Shown here piece by piece: positions 35,810-43,386 of a DNA stretch of 45,137 bases. Origin of the DNA: DATIYF01 sp035517775 (lineage in GTDB: Bacteria > Acidobacteriota > Terriglobia > Terriglobales > Acidobacteriaceae); NCBI GenBank assembly GCA_035517775.1, contig DATIYF010000019.1:1-45137 (forward strand), in the 5' to 3' direction. Position numbers and translations under genes: made by a program. The stretch's first letter is position 1; every line of letters begins with the position of its first letter. Below the pieces are notes generated by a model. That model did not search any database. It was not told where the DNA came from and was given only the letters and a program-made list of their open reading frames with translations.

Positions 35810-37066
35810 CTATTTCAACTCAACCACCAGAATGCGTCCATCTGAGTGATAGCCGCCGCCGGTGGCATTTTTTGCTTCCTGCACGGCGCCGGGTGGAAAG
35901 TAATAGCTCAACATCGCGGTTTTCTCCGCTTTTTGCAGGCTGCCGCCAATGTTCTCCCGCTCGCCATCCACCGCGGGATCAATCTTGTGCGTGACCTTGC
36001 CATTGCGCACATCCTTCTCAAAGCCGATATCGTGCGTGCCCGCTCCCACCCACACGGTCTGCCCCTTCCAGGCAAAGGGCGCCTTCCAGATGCGGAAGTG
36101 GTGCCGGCTGGCCACCATGGCGTAAGGATCGGCCATCTCATAGCCGAAATCCTGCCGGCGGCCGAACAGGTAGAGCGAGCTCATGGGCATGGCCAGATAA
36201 TCTTTTTTGTCGTAGGTCTGCATCACCGCGTTCAGAACCGCACGCCGGTCGTCAGTATCGGCCAGGTGCCAGTCCGCAGCTTCGAGTGCGGCCTGCACCT
36301 GCGCCTCTGAGCCGATCAGAACGAAATTCACCATATCGCCCAGATTGTTGAACTGGTCGTTCACTCGCCGCGGCAGGCCGTCAATGTCCTTGCGCAACTC
36401 GGCATCCAGCGGGGCTTTGGAAATTTCCAGGCCTACCGTGGGCGTGTCTTTCGACGCCGCCGAAGAGACCGCGGAAGACGAGCCGCCGGAAGCGGAGCCG
36501 CCGGAATTCGAGGCGTTCGGGCCGAACTGCCCCGCAAGCCAGGTTTGCGCCGCCGCGGCCAGCTTGGATTTGATGTCCTGCGGTTTATTCTGGGTTTCGT
36601 TCTGCGTACCGGAGCCCGGCGTCGAAGTGCGCTCCAGTGTCCAGGGCTTGGGTGCGGTGGCTCCTTGGGGAGTGCTCAAAAGCTGAATCTCCGCCTGGTT
36701 CGCGCCGGTAAGCTTCAATTCGAACTGCGCTGTGGCTTGCGTATCATCCTCCAGCGTAGTGAAGCGCAGCGTGTGCTCATCCAGAACCTTGGAGCCGACG
36801 ATCCGGTCGCTGCCGGCCTTCGCCTCGGCGCTGGTGAGTTCGCCGTTCTTACCGGTCTGAGTGGCCGCATGGCTGGCGGTGCCGCTGAGCTTGCCCGCAT
36901 CGCTTTGCAATTGGAGGGTGAAGAACACCTTGTCCTGAAATTTCGCCTGCCAGGTGCCGGCAAAGCTTTCGGAGTTGGTGGAGGTTTGGGCGGCCGCAGA
37001 AAAGCCGAACCCAGCCAGCAGCGACGAAACCAGAATTGCCAGAAGACGCGAACGCTTGAGCTTCAT
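35810..37066 (-). CDS. Secreted protein with LssY C-terminal domain
   Basis: A signal peptide (about 1-26, ending FSAAAQT) leads to a lipocalin-like or beta-rich N-terminal part (about 35-150) with SFAGTWQAKF and LSGTASHAAT. A Ser/Gly/Ala-rich linker (about 183-205) follows, then an LssY_C-like domain (about 215-415). The last has VNFVLIGSEAQVQAALEAADW, SSLYLFGRRQDFG, a basic HHFRIWKA and a WVGAGTHDIGFE segment, matching LssY C-termini. Its role is unknown; LssY relatives are membrane or envelope proteins of unclear function. Fusion to a secreted beta domain is uncommon to my knowledge. Confidence 0.75.
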   Translation of the reverse strand: MKLKRSRLLAILVSSLLAGFGFSAAAQTSTNSESFAGTWQAKFQDKVFFTLQLQSDAGKLSGTASHAATQTGKNGELTSAEAKAGSDRIVGSKVLDEHTLRFTTLEDDTQATAQFELKLTGANQAEIQLLSTPQGATAPKPWTLERTSTPGSGTQNETQNKPQDIKSKLAAAAQTWLAGQFGPNASNSGGSASGGSSSAVSSAASKDTPTVGLEISKAPLDAELRKDIDGLPRRVNDQFNNLGDMVNFVLIGSEAQVQAALEAADWHLADTDDRRAVLNAVMQTYDKKDYLAMPMSSLYLFGRRQDFGYEMADPYAMVASRHHFRIWKAPFAWKGQTVWVGAGTHDIGFEKDVRNGKVTHKIDPAVDGERENIGGSLQKAEKTAMLSYYFPPGAVQEAKNATGGGYHSDGRILVVELK

Positions 37067-37176
37067 AAAAACACCCTCAAGCGCAAAATGATACCTGAGC
37101 CCGGCCTTATTACCCGGCAGTGACGATGGCTGGCGGGAGTTTCGCGCTAGCCCGGCAAAACCATTGAAGCGTGAGC

Positions 37177-37235
37177 GGCACGAAGATTCACCAAGGCCCT
37201 GGTTTCAGGGACCTTCCTTTGTGCGCCTTTGTGCC
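37177..37235. repeat. ggcacgaag / ctttgtgcc fold-back repeat
   Basis: GGCACGAAGATTCACCAAGG is mirrored by CCTTCCTTTGTGC and GCCTTTGTGCC, giving an imperfect hairpin whose arms are cacgaag-type words. The unit at 15887-15950 is of the same kind. It lies between two minus-strand genes. Confidence 0.65.
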
Positions 37236-37317
37236 GTTGCGCTGAGGGCTCGGCAAACGCGCTGAGATCTGGCCCTGCCCGCGATGATAAATTCCGCCGG
37301 TTTGAAGGCCAGCCCGC

Positions 37318-37638
37318 CTACTTCTTCAGCGTGCGGATGAACTTCACCAGCCCATCAATCTGCTCTGCGCTTAGCTTGGTTCCATACTCCGGCATGCTCT
37401 TCCGGCCCTTGCTGATGATAGTGGTCAGTTCTGCATCCGACTGTTTCTGCACGTCGGCGGAGCCCAGGTCCCTCAGGCCAAAGTGCTTGCCCATCGCGGT
37501 ATCGCCCTTGCCATCTGCGCCATGGCACATCGCGCACTTCGCTTTGAAGGTATCGGCGCCGCCTTCCGCCAGGCACCAGGTGGCGCTCGTCATTGCAAAT
37601 GCCAGCAGTGGGAACAGCAGCCTCACGGCCTTCCTCAT
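37318..37638 (-). CDS. Small periplasmic cytochrome c
   Basis: The 106-residue protein has a signal peptide (about 1-24) and one heme site, CAMCH at residues 35-39. A likely axial Met82 lies in SMPEYG near the C-terminus. It ends in the helix LSAEQIDGLVKFIRTL typical of class I cytochrome c. The open frame is longer upstream, but ATG 37638 is preceded by AAGGAG at 8 bp. It would carry electrons in the periplasm; the redox partner is not evident. It is divergent from rpiA across 273 bp that hold no gene. Confidence 0.9.
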   Translation of the reverse strand: MRKAVRLLFPLLAFAMTSATWCLAEGGADTFKAKCAMCHGADGKGDTAMGKHFGLRDLGSADVQKQSDAELTTIISKGRKSMPEYGTKLSAEQIDGLVKFIRTLKK

Positions 37639-37862
37639 TTTTCGTTCTCCTTGGTAAAAAACTTGCCTTGCGGCGGAAAGCATGCCGCGGCTATCGCTTG
37701 CACTCGTCCGCAAGTCTAAGCACATTCCACAATGCGGCGCAAGGACGGCAATCACACTCCCGGCCTGTGCCCTCATTCTGCCTGTTGCCTCAGCGTTGTC
37801 TGCGGTCTTGCCTTGTGTCCTCCCGGGTTCCGGCTGTTGCGATACGATGGGCAAACCCGCCG

Positions 37863-37893
37863 GTGACAAGCCAGCAGTACACTGGAATAGCAT
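37863..37893 (+). promoter_or_regulatory. Candidate rpiA promoter (GTGACA / TAGCAT)
   Basis: GTGACA (37863-37868) is followed after 19 bp by TAGCAT (37888-37893), with the gene's ATG at 37912 and GAGG at about 37904-37907. The leader would be roughly 12 nt. The -10 equals those of dnaK and HU; the spacing is longer than ideal. Confidence 0.45.
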
Positions 37894-37911
37894 GCGGCCA
37901 GCTGAGGACTT

Positions 37912-38613
37912 ATGACCGATCAGCAGCAGCAGGACCTTGAAAAGCAGGCCGCAGCCCGCGCCGGGGTGCAACTGGTGCAGGAAGGGCAGATCGTAGGCCT
38001 GGGCAGCGGCTCAACCGCGGCCTATTTCCTCCGCTTTCTGGCCGAGCGAGTGCGGGCGGGGCTTAACCTTCGCGGCATTCCGACCTCGGTCCACACCCAG
38101 CAGCTGGCCGCCAGCCTTGGCATCCCGCTGACTACGCTCGATGAAATCCAGCAGATCGACGTAGCCGTGGATGGCGCCGATGAAGTAGATCCTAACCTGC
38201 AACTGATCAAGGGCGGCGGCGGGGCTTTTCTGCGCGAAAAGATCATCGCTTCAGCCGCGCGCCGCTTTGTCGTCATCGCCGATTCCGGCAAGCGGGTGGA
38301 CGTGCTGGGCAAATTCGCGGTTCCGGTTGAGGTCGTCCCCTTCGCGCAAAAGCTGGTGGCGAAAGAAATCCAGGCCCTGGGGGCCTCGGTGCAGCTGCGC
38401 AGCCAGGCCTCGGGGCAGATTTACGTAACCGATGAGGGCCATCACATTCTCGATTGCCGCTTCGGGGAAATCCATGATCCCGCGAAACTGGCCCTGCAAC
38501 TGGAATCCATTCCCGGTGTAATGGAGCACGGGCTATTCGTGAACATGGCCGAGATCGTTCTGATTGCCCAAGGTGAGCAGATCACCGAACTGCGCCGGCT
38601 GGCTGCGCCGTAA
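37912..38613 (+). CDS. rpiA: Ribose-5-phosphate isomerase A
   Basis: It interconverts ribose-5-phosphate and ribulose-5-phosphate in the pentose phosphate pathway. At 233 residues the family signatures are in place: VGLGSGSTA for phosphate binding, VDGADEVD with catalytic Asp residues, LIKGGGGAFLREKI and the Lys/Glu region following. The ATG at 37912 has GAGG about 5 bp upstream. It stands alone between two minus-strand genes. Confidence 0.95.
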   Translation: MTDQQQQDLEKQAAARAGVQLVQEGQIVGLGSGSTAAYFLRFLAERVRAGLNLRGIPTSVHTQQLAASLGIPLTTLDEIQQIDVAVDGADEVDPNLQLIKGGGGAFLREKIIASAARRFVVIADSGKRVDVLGKFAVPVEVVPFAQKLVAKEIQALGASVQLRSQASGQIYVTDEGHHILDCRFGEIHDPAKLALQLESIPGVMEHGLFVNMAEIVLIAQGEQITELRRLAAP

Positions 38614-38980
38614 TTGCCGGCTTCACGGAATCGCTCTACGCTTACACGCTGCCTGAACACCCCTGGTGTCATCCGGACCGGAGCGAAGCGCGAGTCAGCG
38701 CAGTGGAGGGACCTGCTTTTGCAGGGCATGGCTTGAAGCAGGTGGAGGCGCCAGGCCGATGTGCCGCTCAGGCGCCAGATGCAGCCGCGATCCCCCGCGG
38801 ATGACCCTCCGGCCTCCCCCGGGTGGCAAAGTTAGACCCTGTGCGAAAGTCGCACAAGCGGGTTCTGGTGAGGCCGAGACCGGGGGTTTGGCGGTCAGAG
38901 ACCGGAAGGCTTTCCCATTTCGGGAAAAACCGGGATTAAACCCGGGAATTAACCACTGAGGACAGGGAGGACGCAGAGAG
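38614..38980. other. Convergent spacer with several repeats
   Basis: No gene is present. The GTCATCC-type repeat occupies 38668-38733. A short hairpin GTGCGA-AAG-TCGCAC lies near 38839-38853. A GGGAAAAACCGGGATTAAACCCGG stretch (about 38923-38946) can fold on GGG/CCC arms. At the right end CCACTGAGGACAGGGAGGACGC (about 38954-38976) is a cacagag-type repeat abutting the stop of the PLP gene. Confidence 0.55.
38668..38733. repeat. GTCATCC...GGACCTGCTTTT dispersed repeat
   Basis: GTGTCATCCGGACCGGAGCG begins the unit, GAGTCAGC follows and GCAGTGGAGGGACCTGC with TTTT ends it. The two ends match 35745-35806 closely, while the middle (GCGAAGC) matches the degenerate unit at 31-75. Confidence 0.75.
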
Positions 38981-40303
38981 TCAAGCTGCGATCTGCCCCA
39001 ATGCCTCCAGGAACCGCTCCACCTCTTCCGCGGTGTTGTAGTGCGCCAGGCCAATGCGCAGGAAGCCGCCGTCTTTCTCCAGGTCCAGCCGTTCGGTCAG
39101 GTTCAGGGCGTAGTAGTTGCCGTCCCAGGTGAAGAAGCCGCGGTCGCCAAGGCGGGTGGCCAGTTCCAGCGGAGTGTGGCCGTCTATGCGCACGGCAAAG
39201 GTCGGGCAGCGTTGGTCGAAATGAGCGGTGTCAGCGATTCCATAGAGCTTTAATCCTGGTAGCGGCAGCAATCCCCGAACCATGCGCTCCGCCAAAGCGC
39301 GCTCGTGCTCGTGAATGGCATGGTAGGCAGCAAGAATCGCCGCCCGCCGGTGCGAAGCCGCAGGCTTCACCGAGCGGCCCAGGTCCGCCAGATATTCCAC
39401 GCAGGCCCCAATCCCCGCGATGCACTCGTGGTTGAGTGTGCCCCACTCCCAACGGTTCGGGATGGCCTCGGTATTCGCCCTCAGCTTATAGGGCTGCAAC
39501 CGCTCGAGGTGCTGGCGCTTGCCATACAGCACACCCATATGCGGGCCAAAGAACTTGTAAGTGGAGCAGGCCAGAAAATCGCAATCGAGCGCGCGCACGT
39601 CAATCAAGCCGTGGGGCGCATAGTGCACCGCGTCAATGAAGGCCAAGGCGCCAACTTCATGCGCCAGCCGAATAATTTCGCGCACCGGATTGATCGTTCC
39701 CACCGCGTTCGAGGCGTAGCCCACGGCCACTAACTTAGTCCGGCGGTTGATGTTGGAGGCCAGATCATCCAGGTCGAGCGTGCAATCTTCCTCGCGAATC
39801 TGCGCCATGCGGATAACGGCTCCGCGCTCTTCCAGGGCCCGCCAGGTGGAGACATTGGCGTCGTGGTCGAGATGGGTGAGGACGATTTCATCTCCCGGCT
39901 GCAACTCGCGGCCGAAGGCCCGGCTGAGATCGTAGGCCAGGGTGGTCATGTTGGGCCCGAACGCCACTTCTTCGGGCGCGCAATTGAGGAAATCACCCAT
40001 GGCGGCGCGGGCCTCATCAATCATGGCGTTGGTACGGCGGCTGGTGGCGTAGGCGCCGCAGGTATTGGCGTTCGAGTGGCGCAGATAGTCGCTGATGGCG
40101 TCTATTACCCGCTGCGGAACCTGGGTGCCGCCCGGGCCATCGAAAAATACCGCCGGCGCGCCGTTCACGGTTTGCGCCAGCGCAGGAAACCGGGAGCGCA
40201 CCCAGGCCAGGTCGAGCTTGAGGGCAATAGGGGGTTCAGTCGTCAGCATGGAGGTCGAAGGAATCCTTTCGGGGGGTGGTTGGTCAGGGCAAGCGCCGCT
40301 CAT
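38981..40303 (-). CDS. SufS-like fold-type I PLP enzyme (cysteine desulfurase-like, TIGR01976 type)
   Basis: The 440-residue protein is an aminotransferase class V enzyme. The PLP-binding Lys is in CSTYKFFGPHMG, and FIDAVHYAPHG carries the PLP-ring Asp/His region. The C-terminal loop that in true cysteine desulfurases holds the catalytic Cys reads TWDGNYYALNL, with no Cys. Sulfur transfer is therefore doubtful; a lyase or isomerase-type reaction is possible. ATG 40303 overlaps the preceding gene's stop as ATGA. An internal ATG at 40249 is closer to where relatives begin. It is coupled to the FDOR gene upstream. Confidence 0.85.
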   Translation of the reverse strand: MSGACPDQPPPERIPSTSMLTTEPPIALKLDLAWVRSRFPALAQTVNGAPAVFFDGPGGTQVPQRVIDAISDYLRHSNANTCGAYATSRRTNAMIDEARAAMGDFLNCAPEEVAFGPNMTTLAYDLSRAFGRELQPGDEIVLTHLDHDANVSTWRALEERGAVIRMAQIREEDCTLDLDDLASNINRRTKLVAVGYASNAVGTINPVREIIRLAHEVGALAFIDAVHYAPHGLIDVRALDCDFLACSTYKFFGPHMGVLYGKRQHLERLQPYKLRANTEAIPNRWEWGTLNHECIAGIGACVEYLADLGRSVKPAASHRRAAILAAYHAIHEHERALAERMVRGLLPLPGLKLYGIADTAHFDQRCPTFAVRIDGHTPLELATRLGDRGFFTWDGNYYALNLTERLDLEKDGGFLRIGLAHYNTAEEVERFLEALGQIAA

Positions 40304-40698
40304 CCCATCATGGTGGTGTGCTCGGGGCGGATCTTGTAGAGCACGCGCACTTCGCCGGCCTGGCGGTAAGGATACTTGTCCACGCCCAGATACTTCTTTG
40401 CCATCTTGTCAATGTGGGCATCCGCGCCCTGCTCGGTAATCTCGACCACCTTGCCGCGAATCTCCAGGTAGCGGTAAGGATTATCCGGGTCCACGATGGC
40501 GAGAGTGACGCGCGGGTCGCGGCGCACGTTGCGGTCCTTTTGCCGTCCTCTGGCAGAATTGAACACCACGAAGTCACCCTCCAGATCGAACCAGACGGGC
40601 GTGACCTGCGGCTGGCCATCGGGCATGAGGGTGGCCAGGCTGGCAAACGCGCGCTTACTGAACAGATCGCGGTACTTCTCCGGAATAGCCTGAGACAT
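40300..40698 (-). CDS. PPOX/FDOR-family flavin or F420-binding oxidoreductase
   Basis: The 132-residue split-barrel protein has FASLATLMPDGQPQVTPVWFD at the N-terminus, FVVFNSARGRQKDRNVRRDPRVTL in the middle and YRYLEIRGKVVEI. These are all features of the PPOX-type F420-dependent or FMN-binding family. The ATG at 40698 has GGAGG at 5 bp. A promoter with a perfect TATAAT lies upstream. Its stop overlaps the next start by 4 bp, so it is translated together with the PLP enzyme. The cofactor (F420 or FMN) and substrate are unknown. Confidence 0.88.
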   Translation of the reverse strand: MSQAIPEKYRDLFSKRAFASLATLMPDGQPQVTPVWFDLEGDFVVFNSARGRQKDRNVRRDPRVTLAIVDPDNPYRYLEIRGKVVEITEQGADAHIDKMAKKYLGVDKYPYRQAGEVRVLYKIRPEHTTMMG

Positions 40699-40739
40699 GG
40701 CGCCTCCAACGAAGATTGGCAGCTAAAGCGGTATCCGAG

Positions 40740-40767
40740 ATTATAGACGCGGCTTCTGGTTTGCAAA
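40740..40767 (-). promoter_or_regulatory. Promoter of the FDOR/PLP operon
   Basis: On the minus strand TTTGCA (40767-40762) and a perfect TATAAT (40745-40740) are spaced by 16 bp. The expected start is near 40733, leaving a leader of about 35 nt to ATG 40698. Confidence 0.55.
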
Positions 40768-40768
40768 G

Positions 40769-41039
40769 GGCATATTGCAGCCATGGGGGTTGGGCTGCCG
40801 CACCAGCGTGGATTCCGCAAACCCGCCTTATAGCCGCATTTGCAGCGGATTTGCACATGGAATTGCCCTGCGGGAGCCGGCCGGGGCGGGCTTCGGAGTG
40901 GTCATGGGGCAGAAATCTGTTGCGGCCGCGGCCCTTGCGCGCAGAAACCGCCGGGCGAGATTGCACAAGTTTTGGTCACCCCCTTGTGGATGGCCTGCAC
41001 CTGATTGCAGGGCAATGAGATAAGAGCGGCGGGTTTTTA
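40769..41039. other. Spacer without recognisable gene
   Basis: Open frames on both strands here (about 100 codons) show no recognisable protein, no ribosome-binding site and Arg/Pro/Ala-biased composition typical of GC-rich non-coding sequence. A GCATTTGCAGCGGATTTGCA direct word repeat lies near 40836. Nothing else was recognised. The non-coding RNA region follows. Confidence 0.4.
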
Positions 41040-41067
41040 TTGACGGCAGAAATAAAAGGAGTACAAA
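41040..41067 (+). promoter_or_regulatory. Promoter of the tandem-module RNA
   Basis: TTGACG (41040-41045) and TACAAA (41062-41067) are separated by 16 bp within an A/T-rich stretch, giving a predicted start near 41074. A second TTGACA at 41080-41085 has no matching -10. Confidence 0.45.
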
Positions 41068-41073
41068 GATACT

Positions 41074-41401
41074 CGTTCTTTGACAGCTTCTGAAGTTTTC
41101 CCGGTTGGTGCGGCGTCCGGGGCTCGAGCGCAGTCACTCTGCAGCCGCAAGGCAAAGCAGAGAAGGCACGCAAGGGTCTATAGCAAAGCGCTGGTCGAGG
41201 CGAACAGGAAGAAATGTCGAAGGCAGGATAGAGTCCCGAGGCGTCAGGCTGATTTATCCGGTTGGCGGTAAGCCCGGAGCCCAAGCACAGATCGCGCGTT
41301 GCGACCCGCAAGGAAGCAACGAGAGCAGGTCGGCGAGGGTCTAAAGCGAGCTACTGGCCGAGACGAATGAGCCTAACACCACCTCGGGGCTCTTATTTTT
41401 T
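41074..41401 (+). ncRNA. Candidate structured non-coding RNA with two tandem modules
   Basis: Copy A (41101-41212) and copy B (41258-41369), offset by 157 bp, share CCGGTTGG, CCGG, a hairpin, GGGTCTAWAGC, CTGG and CGAG in the same order. The apical hairpin is CTCTGC/GCAGAG (41137-41142, 41157-41162) in A but CGTTGC/GCAACG (41297-41302, 41316-41321) in B. Every pair changed while pairing is kept, and both cap with a GCAA tetraloop on GC pairs. An outer stem is CTCG-AGCGC/GCGCT-GGT-CGAG in A, and GCC-CA-AGC/GCT-ACT-GGC in B. A promoter precedes and an intrinsic terminator follows. No gene lies downstream in the same direction, so it is probably free-standing. I do not recognise it as a known riboswitch or RNA family. 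Confidence 0.65.
41369..41401 (+). terminator. Intrinsic terminator of the tandem-module RNA
   Basis: GAGCC (41369-41373) pairs with GGCTC (41388-41392) around a 14-base loop, followed by TTATTTTTT. The stem is short but the U-tract is the best in the window. The opposite strand would have an A-run, so the direction is rightward. Confidence 0.6.
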
Positions 41402-41516
41402 GCCGACACTAACGGCAATTACAACGTGACACTCACGATCCGGCTGGTGGCGCTTCGCTTCACCGGACCGCCGAGGGCGGCCGTCCCTACAAGGTTCTCC
41501 GTGCCCCAATCATCCC

Positions 41517-42206
41517 CTACGGTCCTTGCTGAACCTGCAGCTTCTCGTTGGTGACCAGGTGCACGCGATGGATTCTGCCGGTGGCCTGAACCTCCGCCAC
41601 AACATCCACGTTGAGGTCGTACGCCCCGCGCGGTAAGTTCTCGGCGAGGGGAATTTCCATGTCGTCGGTGCCCTTCTTCAACTGAAAGTGCTGGTAGCCG
41701 ACGGCGATGGCGCGGCCGATCTCGTTGACCGCCAGGGCAATCAGGGTGAGATCAAAATCGTCCTCGGTGTGATTGGAGACTTTCACCGCAGCTTCCACGC
41801 GCTGTCCGTTGATTTTCGGGTAGCGGCTCCATTCGGCCACCAGGGGCGCCAGCACTTGAAGAGTGAGCTGCTGCTCGCGCGCGACGGCCGGCTTGCCGCT
41901 ATCGGTGACCTTAACCGTGAAGGGAAACTGGCCGGCCCTGGTGGCGGCGCCACTGAGCACGCCCTCGGCATCGAGCGCCAGCCCCGGCGGCAGAGAGCCC
42001 TCGGTGAGCTCCCACTTCAGAGGCAGAATGCCGCCCTCGGCGTGAAACTCCAAATGGTAAGACTCGCGCACATACGCGTTGGGAAGGCTGGTGGTCTTGA
42101 CGTTCAGCGGTTCGCCGGTAGCTGCACCCTGCTGGGCCAGGCAAAGGGCGGGTGCAGCCAGGAAAGCGATCAGCAGAAGTGTGCGGCCTATGCCGTATGC
42201 GCGCAT
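41517..42206 (-). CDS. Secreted protein with Ig-like (He_PIG-type) domain
   Basis: ATG 42206, preceded by AAGGGA at 7 bp, gives 229 residues; the frame itself opens at 42230. A signal peptide (about 1-24, LLLIAFLAAPALCLAQ) is followed by a putative-Ig domain with the usual SLPNAYVRESYHLEFHAEGG, a W, LPPGLALDAEGVLSGA and FTVKVTDSG. The C-terminal half (about 120-229) is beta-rich, with SNHTEDDFDLTLIALAVNEIG, and unlike anything I recognise. It is probably periplasmic or surface-associated. The gene converges on the non-coding RNA to its left. Confidence 0.75.
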   Translation of the reverse strand: MRAYGIGRTLLLIAFLAAPALCLAQQGAATGEPLNVKTTSLPNAYVRESYHLEFHAEGGILPLKWELTEGSLPPGLALDAEGVLSGAATRAGQFPFTVKVTDSGKPAVAREQQLTLQVLAPLVAEWSRYPKINGQRVEAAVKVSNHTEDDFDLTLIALAVNEIGRAIAVGYQHFQLKKGTDDMEIPLAENLPRGAYDLNVDVVAEVQATGRIHRVHLVTNEKLQVQQGP

Positions 42207-42385
42207 CGGGTCATCCCTTGTTGCCAGCACCAGCTTTGGATGCTTCGAGAATACTACCGGGCGAAAGGATTTGCCGACTCTCCGGCGGCCCCAGGTTTTG
42301 CGCCCGGCCCATGTGGGAACTGTCCCATCCTGTTGCGCAAGGCGCCCGGGGTGGAGAAGAGTGTGCGCTCCACACGGGCGTGCTG

Positions 42386-42394
42386 TGATATATA
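42386..42394 (+). promoter_or_regulatory. Extended -10 promoter for bacterioferritin
   Basis: TG-A-TATATA at 42386-42394 is an extended -10. No -35 is evident at 17 bp. The leader to GTG 42457 would be about 55 nt. No Fur box was recognised around it. Confidence 0.4.
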
Positions 42395-42456
42395 GTTGCT
42401 GCGGAGGGCAAGCGAAGCCGAGGCGAAGTGGTGGAAGCCCTCCGGAGGGGCGAATT

Positions 42457-42945
42457 GTGAAAGGTGATCCGAAAGTTATTCATGTGCTGAACCAGGTGTT
42501 GAAGGCCGAGCTCACCGCCATCAACCAGTACTTTCTGCATGCCGAGATGTGCGAGAACTGGGGCTACGAGCGCATGGCCGGGCACACGCGCAAGGAGTCC
42601 ATCGAAGAGATGCACCATGCCGAGATTCTCATGGAGCACATTCTCTACCTCGATGGCACGCCCAACATGACCGATTACTTCAAAATCAACATCGGGCAGA
42701 CCATGCAGGCGCAGCTCAAAAACGATTTGCAGCTGGAGTATGACGCGGTGAAGCGGCTCAACGCCGGCATCGAGACCTGCGTGAAGGCGGCGGATAACGG
42801 CTCGCGCGAGCTGCTGGAGAAGATTCTTCGCGACGAAGAAGAACACATTGACTGGCTGGAAGGCCAGCTACACGCCATTGACGAGATGGGCATCGAGAAT
42901 TATCTCGCCCAGCAACTGCACAAGGGGGAAGAAGAAGGGGATTAG
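42457..42945 (+). CDS. bfr: Bacterioferritin
   Basis: This 162-residue iron-storage protein assembles as a 24-mer cage in the cytoplasm. The ferroxidase ligands fall at the exact E. coli positions: Glu18, Glu51, His54, Glu94, Glu127 and His130. Met52, the heme ligand shared by two subunits, is also present (IEEMHHAE). The start is GTG 42457 with GGAGG 8 bp upstream; the open frame extends much further left (to 42079) without similarity. A bacterioferritin-associated ferredoxin gene is not seen nearby. Confidence 0.95.
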   Translation: MKGDPKVIHVLNQVLKAELTAINQYFLHAEMCENWGYERMAGHTRKESIEEMHHAEILMEHILYLDGTPNMTDYFKINIGQTMQAQLKNDLQLEYDAVKRLNAGIETCVKAADNGSRELLEKILRDEEEHIDWLEGQLHAIDEMGIENYLAQQLHKGEEEGD

Positions 42946-43092
42946 TTGCGGCTGGCACTTAGCACTTGGCATTTGCCCGCTCCCCTTCGTGCCGGTGTTG
43001 ATTGGCCGCCGCCCCCGCTTTCTTGCACGCAGCAAAAAACCGAGGGCCCAGTGGTAAGCGCCAAGTGCGGTATGCTGAGTGCTGAAAGCTGG
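42946..43092. repeat. Fold-back of 'cttagcacttggc' words before the tRNA
   Basis: GGCACTTAGCACTTGGCA (about 42954-42971) is mirrored by CGCCAAGTGC and TGAGTGCTGAAAGC (about 43059-43089), giving an imperfect inverted repeat of about 140 bp in total. No gene is present. Such words are common decayed intergenic repeats. Confidence 0.5.
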
Positions 43093-43100
43093 TTGTCAAC

Positions 43101-43190
43101 GGAGAGATGGCCGAGTGGCTGAAGGCGCACGCTTGGAAAGCGTGTTTAGGGGAAACTCTAACGTGGGTTCGAATCCCACTCTCTCCGCCA
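43101..43190 (+). tRNA. tRNA-Ser (anticodon GGA)
   Basis: The 90-nt gene has acceptor arms GGAGAGA and TCTCTCC, discriminator G and an encoded CCA. The anticodon stem is CACGC/GCGTG with loop TTGGAAA, anticodon GGA at 43135-43137, reading UCC (and UCU). A long variable arm (TTTAGGGGAAACTCTAA region) and the T-arm GTGGG-TTCGAAT-CCCAC confirm a class II tRNA-Ser. Confidence 0.98.
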
Positions 43191-43386
43191 TTCTTTTCCG
43201 GGACTTCTCCCAGCCCCCCAAAAAACCAAGCACAAAGAACACGAAGTCCCACGAAGAGCCTGAGCCTTACATCGGGCTCAAGTGAGAAGTCCAAGCCGGC
43301 AGACCGCGCTGGTCAACTTTGTTGGTCGCCGGCGAGCTCAAACTGCGCCCGACCAACCTCGGCTCGTCCGGCCGCATCTTTGCTGC

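Noticed and set aside
40716..41018. 100-codon plus-strand open frame
   Set aside because: No ribosome-binding site, no domain, and composition matches non-coding GC-rich sequence.
41101..41369. Tandem c-di-GMP (GEMM) or glycine riboswitch
   Set aside because: ACGCAAGGG in the first module recalls GEMM, but the second module lacks it and the other invariant GEMM and glycine-riboswitch blocks are absent; no gene lies downstream.
42079..42456. N-terminal extension of bacterioferritin
   Set aside because: It overlaps the start of the divergent secreted-protein gene and shows no similarity; GTG 42457 restores the exact family length and ligand numbering.
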